Shown here piece after piece: positions 55,998-64,000 of a DNA stretch of 64,000 nucleotides. The notes beneath the pieces were generated by a model, which was not told the DNA's origin, ran no database searches, and worked only from the letters and a program-made list of their open reading frames with translations. Where the stretch lies: assembly GCA_003864495.1 (NCBI GenBank), contig ML133373.1, forward strand, positions 186,001-250,000, in the 5' to 3' direction. Each line of letters begins with the position of its first letter. Position 1 is the stretch's first letter. The position numbers and the translations under genes are program-made. This stretch comes from Nemopilema nomurai (Eukaryota > Cnidaria > Scyphozoa > Rhizostomeae > Rhizostomatidae).

Positions 55998-58900
55998 TCA
56001 AAGCTCTTCGTGTGCAGGTCTTCCGTTTACATCCCTTCTCCTTCGATTGGTTGGATGTGCTGCCTGGAACCTTGTTTTGTCAACAGAGCTCTAGAACGTG
56101 AAATAATTGCATATATAAACAAAGCTGAAACGGAAATAGCGGCAAACTGAACTGGTATCACCAAACATGGCATTCAGTATATGCTTCAGCATAAAAAATG
56201 CGCATCATCTCGAAGACGGCAAAGTGAAGCTCAATGATAAAAAGGAGAAATAAAAGGGTAGAAGAACATATTGAATAAGAGAACATGATAGGATCAGCAA
56301 TAGCAGCAGAGTTACCTCGATCCACTTCGGCCCCCCAAACAACGTTCCGCTGTTCCCGTTGCCGCTTGAGTCCGGAAGACTAGAGCCAGAAAACTGATCG
56401 AACATGAAGTGGGCACTGATAATTTTCAGGTGCTTAGGCCATTCGAGTCCAGCCAGTTTCATGTACGTCGAGATCTCGGCATTCTTCAGCACAACGTGCC
56501 ATATGGCAACCTACAATATCGTAAAATGCACACTACAGTTAATGCCAATACAATAACCTTTAATAAACCTAAATTGTCTATACCCTCACGCAGTGTTACT
56601 TTCACACCTCAAACCTCTGAATTCAAACAAAATTAGAAGCCACAAGCTTCAGTCAAAATTTGCAAGTTATTAGGAAGGAATTTTTTGTCGTCACCTCATC
56701 AATCTCTCCTTTGAAGTAGCTATTTAGATTCCTTCCGATATACAAGGCTGCAGTTGGACCCTGAAGAACAAAATGAATTTATAATGTAAATAATGATAAA
56801 TTTGCATTACAGGGCAACATATTTGTTAAGGCAGTTTAACGCAAACTTGAAAAAAAACGAAGAAAGAAAAGGACAGATGACCACTCTCATTACCCATGAC
56901 GTAGGAGGCACTTGAATCCGCTTTCCTTGCGACGTTGCGTTCAAGAAGACTTCGACTTCGTGCTCTACAACAACAACCCGAAGGAATTTTCAACATTGCA
57001 ACAAAGAGGGTCAAGGCTTAAAGGTCATCTTCCGGGCAATTCTAGTTAGAGAGAGCACAGGTCAGAGCAAAGGGCAGAGTCCAATTCTACTTACGTTGTG
57101 CGTCGTAGCGTAGGTTGACATGATGCCACGTGTCCGCGGCGAGAACCGTGGTGCCGCTGACGACAAACGCGCCCACCCTTCCTTGAACTTGGCTACGGAA
57201 AAAATTGGGCATGCAAAGGCCAATTAGGTTTAGACCCAAACCAAGCGATCGAAGTGAGGCAACGGCTTGATAAAGCAGGAAGGAAAACGGCTCGAACTTC
57301 AACCAATCAATACACTTGCAACGAGTCAAGAGGATAAGAAGTTTATGAGTTCAATCACCAGCTTTCTGAATTATTCAGAAAGATTATAGAGATTGCACGT
57401 GAAACGTTTGCGAAAAAATTATTCTGATTTCATGATGGATAGTCTAATCTCTGAAGCAGCACTTCAGAGAAGCCGCAAGCATTCATACTCAAGCTATTCA
57501 ATGTGTTTTGGCTGACACACTTATGCGCATAAATTTAAGGAGGAAAGGGAGGTTGCTTACCCGTTAACGAGGTACAAGCATAAAGTAGAGTCGAGGCTGC
57601 AGATAATTGGCATCGATGCAGTTGGATACCCAGTGGACAACTTCAACCACGCACTCAGCGTAAAACTGAAACAAAAGCATTGCTTGTTTACTGAATCTAT
57701 TGGTCTTTACGAGAATATAAAATTCCCACCTTGTCAGGCGGCTGCTTTCCATACAAACAGCTGCGGTGACGGAAAGGTTGTTTTAAGCTATACAAAGCAG
57801 CGATAAGAAATAGCCAGTACCTTTCGTTGAGACCAAGGGCGAGTATCGTAGGCAAAGATGCGTAGTCATCCGTCCCGTCAAACAGGAGTGCTTGGTTGTG
57901 CCTAGAAAAAAGATAACTAGTCAGCCAAGGCCTGCGGTTGTCAATGATACTTATGCAAGCAGTAGCGATAAATCTGGGTATGATGACCCTTGACCTTTAA
58001 ACTCAGTGAAGCCCCACCTGTTCTTGCATCTGGCCTGGACCTTTGACCAAATGACGTCATGTTGACCGTACGTATAGAAGCCGAGGCGACCCCCGTTTAT
58101 TAGGGTGCTGTAGAGGTAGCCAGTGTCTGCATAGAGCGAGCTGCCCTGAGTCACCTTCAGTCTGCGAAAGGCGGTAGAAACCACGTGAGGCGGTGGGAAT
58201 AGCAAGCGGAAATTGCGGGAATCTTAGGCGGTAGAAACCACGTGAGGCGGTGGGAATAGCAAGCGGAAATTGCGGGAATCATAGGCGGTAGAAACCACAT
58301 GATAATAGTGATGATGATAAGAATAAAGCCTACCTCATTCGCCCAAGTGATGGTCTTAATTCCAGATGGAAGGAGTAGGCCGTTTCGTGTTGCCATCCCC
58401 GCATCAAAGGGTCGCTCCATAAAACACGAACCTTTTAAGCGAAATTACATCAAAATAACTCTTTACTACCGGGGAAAAGCTCCTGAATCAGTAAAGGTTT
58501 CTTTACATCGCATGGCTACAAATCAATATTTCTCAAAAAGGACCTTATAGCAAATACCAACACAACTTAGTGTTCAAAAACAACAAATTGAAATTGATAT
58601 AAATTGATTACTGTTCTCAGAAGGATGGTAAAGAAAGAACAATATAACATCTTCAAATAAAGATGAAATAAAAATCCACCTGTTCTGAAGTGTCGGCAGA
58701 ATGCCAGAGTGCGTTGGAGAGGGCAGTTCCTGGACCAGAGTTGCCCGCTTGAATTGAATTCACCAACTGCAAAGGAAGCGAGCGAATATCGGCATGAGCA
58801 ACAGGGCCACACCTTTATAAGAGGAGGGGATCTCTAATCGGGGTCTCAAAATGGCATCAGGGTAGGAGTCTCGCCAGGAGACATCTGAATTCAGCAATAC

Positions 58901-61900
58901 AACTTCCTCAAGAACCAAATACAAAGTAATCTTACTGACTTCTTCTTTGGATACCACTGGATAATCAGAACCAGACATTCACTCAAGCTACGCTCGCGTG
59001 TAGTCTCTCATGTAAACCTTTCATCTTGCAAACCGTGAAATCTGGATGCAAGCCCTTGTTTTATAGACATTGATCTCAAGGCGTGGCACAAGGGTGTCAC
59101 AAAAAGAGGAAAAGGTACCTTCATTTTAATTCTAATTTGCTGGATAATGGTGTGGCACAAGGGTGTCATATAAATGTACCTTAATTTGAATCCCTTTGAT
59201 CCCTGCTTTGTATGTGTCGTTGTTAAGGTTGTTGTTCTTGTGTCTCCAAGTCAACACGTAAAACTTTCTATTGCTTTGATAGCCGAAGACTATCCCTAAG
59301 AAATCCTGCCCATCTTTTGTGTTGACGAAAACTGTCCCACTAAAGTCGACTTCTCCGTATTTCTGTTGGCCTAAAAGGACATTGAAAAGAGTCACAAAAA
59401 TTCAATGACAGCTCTGGCACTTTTCTTTGCAGAAAGATCGAAACTGCAATCGTCCAGAAGACAAGGCCTCTGTTATGTGGCAAAAGGAAATACCTATGAG
59501 CATGACCGGTCGCATTGTCTTCACCTTCTGCTCAACATCCATACCCTGAAATGAAAACACGAAAAGCACTTGTCATTTATGATGATGACGCACATGTATG
59601 ATGACGCACATGTACGATGGCGCGCATGTACGATGGCGCGCATGTACGATGAAGCACATATGATGTGGATGAATAACGGATCAAAATGGAAGTCAATGAA
59701 ATTATTATAACGCACGGCCCAAAATCAACAAGAACACTCAGAAGATGAAGCGACAACGCGTCGCTATTAGAAATAGGCGTTAGAAAACACAGAGCAAATT
59801 CGACTGTAAAGTGATGGCTTTTAATTGGTAGGCACCTTGTTCGTGACTGCCCACTTGGGCTGCGGTTCGGTTGATGATGTGGGGCTCAAATCAACGAGGA
59901 AGTAGTCTGCGAAGGAGGTTTTGTGAATACTCGACGTGCTTGGACACGTGTCAATGGTGTTTGGATGCCCATCGCCGTCGAAATCCGTTGCGCATGCGTC
60001 GCCAATGGCATTGTCTAAGGAGAACAATTCGTTACTAGGCAATCAACCCAGAGCAAAATGAGGCTGAAAGGGGGATGCCCAATGATTGGAATTTGGCCTG
60101 AGCAAACTTACTCTCTCCTAGGTCACGTGAAATCCTCCCTGTTATACCCTTTTTGGCGTTTAAGGAAAGACCGAGGGTCACTCAGCAAAGGAACACGAAT
60201 AGATAGGGAAATGACACAATTATGCATGGTAGTTTGAATGGAAATCAATATGCAAAGGGTACAAACTGTTGACGTCATAAGTGAGTTTGGTGTGGTTCTG
60301 CGAAGGATTGATGACGTAGATGCAATTGTCGCTGGCATCAAGGACACCATCGTTGTCTTTGTCACCATCACAGGCGTCACCTGATGGAGGAGGACTGGGA
60401 ATGAGCACGTGATTTATGACGACAAGACTGTAGCATGCAATGGGTCATAATGGTATTGAAACAGAGGCAACCACGACTACTGCAAAGGTGATTTGTGCAA
60501 GACAGACTGCGATTTGTGCAAGACAGAACAGCCATTGTCTTTGGCCTGGCCTAGTAAGGGCTGATTAGACTGCATGTTGACATTACATTGATGATAGACG
60601 CAAACCAGGAATGGACGCACACTCACCTAGGCCGTCTTTGTCGGTGTCCACCTGGTCAGCATTCGGCAGGTCCGGGCAGTTGTCAAGGGAATTAGGAACG
60701 CCGTCGCCATCCCTGCAATTGGAGACAACGTCACATGCCTTGCAACAACAACAAATCCTACGCGCGAAAACAAACATTCAAGACCGCAAAATAACGCAAA
60801 CAATAATGAGCTGTTTGAATACGTGCTGCAGACCTCACGAACTTTGACCTCAATGCTGCAATGACTAAGAAACGAAGCAACTTTATAAGATGAGAATGCA
60901 ATAATGGTACCAGACCTGTCTCCATACAAGGTCGGGTCACAAGCATCTCCGTAGCCATTCTGGTTGGTATCAGTCTACAAAAGAAATCAAGACCATTTGT
61001 TATCGCTGTTTGTTATCGACCATATGTTCCCTGTGCTCACACACTACGAGGGAATGCCACGAAATCAGAAGCAGTTATCAGGATCTTAACAAAGTACGAC
61101 ATGAACATCGTTGGAAATGCTCCTTTGAATGGTGCAAGTGTCGACAAGAGGAAAGCAATTGGCCGCCTTTTCAATACGAGGATGGTTCGCGGGGAGAACG
61201 TTGTGTGCACAGTGAAATATTCATTTCCGATAAAAGAATTAAGAAATAGGGCTGGTGCGTTAAAAGCTGGCCTCTTTGAACCCCAACAGCATAAAATAAC
61301 GTATCAGAGAGCAATCAATGGAAAAAACTGGAACTAACCTGGGCCGCATTGGACACAGAGGGACAATTGTCACAGACATCCCCAACTCCGTCCCCATCTG
61401 CGTCAGCTGTGTTTGTGGAATTCACGTACTTGCAGTTGTCTGTCACGTTGGCGATTCCTTCACAAAAGGAAAGAGATGAGCATCTCATCCCATTCTAAGA
61501 ACTTTGCCAAAACAATCAATATGGCAGTTATGGACCCAAGTGGCTTTGCAGATTATTGAAGACCGAATTTTGATCTTCTCGCAAAAAATGGAAAAAGAGA
61601 TAATCCTATGCACGAAAATCAAGCAACCTTATATTGACGATTCGATGGACAGCCTTTCTTGTGCCTGAACCGGAATAACAAACAACACTCAGTTTATCAC
61701 TGGTGCTAGGTCAAAAGTGACAGAATGAGGGTGCAATTAGCGGTTTAAAAGCAATTGGAAGTGCAAAGCGGAAAGTGGACATACCATCGCCGTCCAAATC
61801 GGCATCACAGGCATCGCCAATGCCATCTTTGTCGGTGTCTTTTTGGTCTGGATTGCTGACAAAGATGCAGTTGTCGCAAACGTCACCAACACCATCCGAG

Positions 61901-64000
61901 TCACTGTCTGCCTGACTTGTGTTAGTCCCAGTGAATGGGCAGTTGTCCTAGCGTGGGATTATAAGAGACTACAACCGACTGTGGGATTACAGAATAATCT
62001 CAAGAAGTAAAATGCAATAAATTTCGCGAATGTATTTAGCTACATCATGTGAATGTAAGGAAATGAGGGATGTTGCTCATGCAAGGTAGGAGAAATAAAT
62101 GGAAAGTCGTGTAGCTTTTAAGGGAATCAGATCCCTTCGGGGAGCTCAGACCCCTGTCAATGGGTGTGCAGGTTGAGCAGATGACGTAGACAGCAAACGG
62201 GTAACTTACACTGATATCAGGAACATTGTCATCATCATCATCAAGATCGCAGACGTCACCGAGCGTGTCCCCGTCGTTGTCTTCCTGACCGGCATTCGGC
62301 ACCAGCTGGCAGTTGTCCTGGAACGAGTCACGTGACTGATTACGTAACAATGTAATGACAATGTAATAATTTGCAGTTACAAAAGCAAAGGGGAAAGATG
62401 GGAAAACGTTGTGGCTTCGGTCTGCCATAGAGGAAAGAAAAACTGGATGCAAGACCTTTTGATTACGGATCCTGTTTGATAAAATTTCCAAAGTGTTAAA
62501 GCCAAGCAGAACAGAGGCCTTGAAAACTGCAGAAGAGACATACCCCCTTGCATTCAGTTATGGAGCAGTCAATGCCAATGTTGGAGATCCCATCCAAATC
62601 TATGTCATCACCACAAACTCTGCCATCGCCTGCATAACCCGGTTTGCACTGAAACGAGACATAACAGGTTCCCAATCACATGCTCCGATTGCCATATTTT
62701 TCCATAATCATAAATACACTTGAGCACATACTTGGCTTTCTGTCCATAAGAATTAACTACAAGAATGGAGTGCCTGGCCCTTGTATTCCAGCAAACGAAT
62801 CAACTACAGAACCACTCACTGACAACAATTGACAACATAATGGATGGCAATGCGTTAAATAGTGTTACATTCCAAGCAATGATAATAAGTGAAAACATGA
62901 GACTCGTCACGTGAGGACTGACTGAAGTGTTTCTCTTACCGAGCAGATGAATTCACCAGCCGTCGTTGCCTCGCAGTTTGCATTTACGTGACAATCGTTG
63001 GTCTTGTTGGAGGCGCAGAAGTTTCCAGGCTGACAGCCCGCGTAACCATTGCCAACGAAGCCTGGGTTGCAGTCGCCGCAGTAAAAGCTGCCCTGTGGAG
63101 ACATACATATCATGATAACGAGGCTGATGATTGCAAACGAGTCTGATAATTGCAAACGAGGCGGATAGGAAATGAGTCTGGTAGATAACGAGGCTGAGGT
63201 AGAAAAACGAGGCTGAGGTAGCAAAACGAAGCTGAGGTAGAAAAACAAGGCCAATAATAGCAAACGAGGCTGATGTAGCAAACGAGAATGATGTAGCAAA
63301 CGAGGATGATGTAGCAAACGAGGATGATAAACAATAATTAACATAGATTTTGGTTGAATAATTGCAAATGCATTGACGATACAAAAATCAAACAAGATCA
63401 AATAGATACCAAAGTGTTGATGCACTTGGCGTTGACGTCACAAGCATGCAGTCCCAGGGCACATTCGTCGATGTCCGTGCAGTTCTGGGTATTGTTTCCC
63501 GCTTCTTCCAGGCCAACCCCACTAGGGGCAGTACCAGCATATCCAGGTGGACACCCCTGGCATCTGTACCCCGGTGACAGGTTGACACATGCCCCAAAGC
63601 AGGGGGATCTCTCAACGCACTACAAAGAAAGGTCCGCAATTTACGTAAAGACAACTGGATATCGGCAGGTGCAATCGTCGTCAGAAAAAAAGGCCACATC
63701 CCTTGCATCGAAAAGCAATAAGTATACATAGACTGACAAGCGACTAGTCGACCATGGGCTTGGGCTAAGAAGAATTGATTTCTAGCCTACGACGGGAAGG
63801 ACAAAGCTAGGCAGAAAAAATGAGGTAACGATCATCTACGAAAAGCAATCAGTAAAGAAAAGCCACCTCGTTGATATCAGTACACGTGACACCATCACCC
63901 CTGTACCCCTTGGGGCAAGATTCGCACTTGTAACTTCCAAGGCCAGTGTTGGTGCACTGGACCCCCTTGAAACAAGGATTGTTGTCGCAAGCACCTGGAG
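55998..64000 (-). CDS. Thrombospondin with a C-terminal laminin-G-like extension (5' part outside the window)
   Basis: Twenty-three in-phase exons give 902 residues: 63867-64000, 63410-63619, 62940-63092, 62544-62648, 62210-62317, 61785-61947, 61339-61457, 60916-60974, 60627-60712, 60267-60380, 59836-60014, 59494-59545, 59180-59370, 58680-58766, 58334-58431, 58018-58161, 57821-57901, 57561-57665, 57095-57192, 56894-56964, 56695-56760, 56316-56510, 55998-56090. Thrombospondins are secreted, calcium-binding matrix proteins. EGF-like modules occupy about residues 1-165, the Asp-rich type 3 repeats (DxDxDGxxxxxDNC) about 170-440, and the L-lectin C-domain about 440-666, ending [12 protein letters not shown] as in the family. 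Then comes what is unusual: a laminin-G/concanavalin-like domain ([40 protein letters not shown]) and a [11 protein letters not shown] motif before a tail with RRRRD. Confidence 0.93.
58171..58302. repeat. 57-bp tandem repeat, 2.3 copies, thrombospondin intron
   Basis: Copies start at 58171, 58228 and 58285 and are almost identical. The array abuts the splice acceptor of the exon at 58018-58161; the words GGCGGTAGAAACCACGTGAG lie within ten bases of it. Confidence 0.92.
59572..59662. repeat. 17-18-bp tandem repeat, thrombospondin intron
   Basis: Five imperfect copies of a CACATGTACGATGACG-like unit; some carry GCGCGCATG. Confidence 0.85.
63112..63335. repeat. About 20-bp degenerate repeat, thrombospondin intron
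   Basis: Roughly ten copies of an AACGAGGCTGAGGTAGAAA-like unit next to the exon at 62940-63092. Minus-strand open frames across it are repeat by-products. Confidence 0.85.

Overview
This is nuclear DNA from an intron-rich animal. The genes have short exons with GT-AG introns, AATAAA signals, no operons and moderate GC. They include a KIF7/KIF27 kinesin, a BAF53 actin-related protein, a thrombospondin, an ADAR1-type editor with Z-DNA-binding domains, PARG and viperin. An invertebrate is likely and an anthozoan cnidarian is my best guess; that is inference, because no sequence here was matched to a named species. Exon boundaries were read by eye from splice signals, phase and recognised protein families. 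PARG, ACTL6A, ZC3H8-like, the kinesin and the visible thrombospondin all close into complete in-frame coding chains.

Layout. (1) 1-6050 is a giant imperfect palindrome: about 2.9-kb arms around a 280-bp spacer. Each outer end carries a CRE/TATA promoter and the first exon of a coiled-coil gene, so two paralogues diverge from it; the right one is complete (6021-7764) and the left one leaves the window after ten codons. (2) 8.2-15.8 kb is gene-poor: decayed copies of the coiled-coil gene, dispersed and tandem duplications, a tRNA-like fragment, and the 2-oxoglutarate oxygenase core of a prolyl 3-hydroxylase whose upstream exons I cannot find. (3) 15.9-17.5 kb is viperin (minus). (4) 18.7-29.3 kb is PARG (minus, 22 coding exons). 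(5) 30.3-34.3 kb is a ZC3H8/4/6-type CCCH zinc-finger gene (minus), with one GC-AG intron and one U12-type AT-AC intron side by side. (6) 34.6-39.9 kb is ACTL6A/BAF53 (plus), head-to-head with the zinc-finger gene across 279 bp. (7) 40.7-52.2 kb is the kinesin (minus, 21 coding exons). (8) 52.6-55.3 kb is ADAR (plus), with an uninterrupted 903-codon reading frame, head-to-head with the kinesin. (9) 56.0-64.0 kb is the 3' two thirds or so of a thrombospondin (minus) with an unusual laminin-G-like extension after its usual C-terminal domain.

The genes do not form one pathway. Viperin (antiviral nucleotide synthesis), PARG (poly-ADP-ribose removal) and ADAR (double-stranded RNA editing) all touch nucleic-acid stress or antiviral biology, but they are separated by housekeeping genes and may be neighbours by chance. 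The strongest leads for follow-up are the palindrome with its divergent gene pair, the adjacent non-canonical introns in the zinc-finger gene, the thrombospondin extension, and the strong excess of the octamer TGACGTCA across the window.
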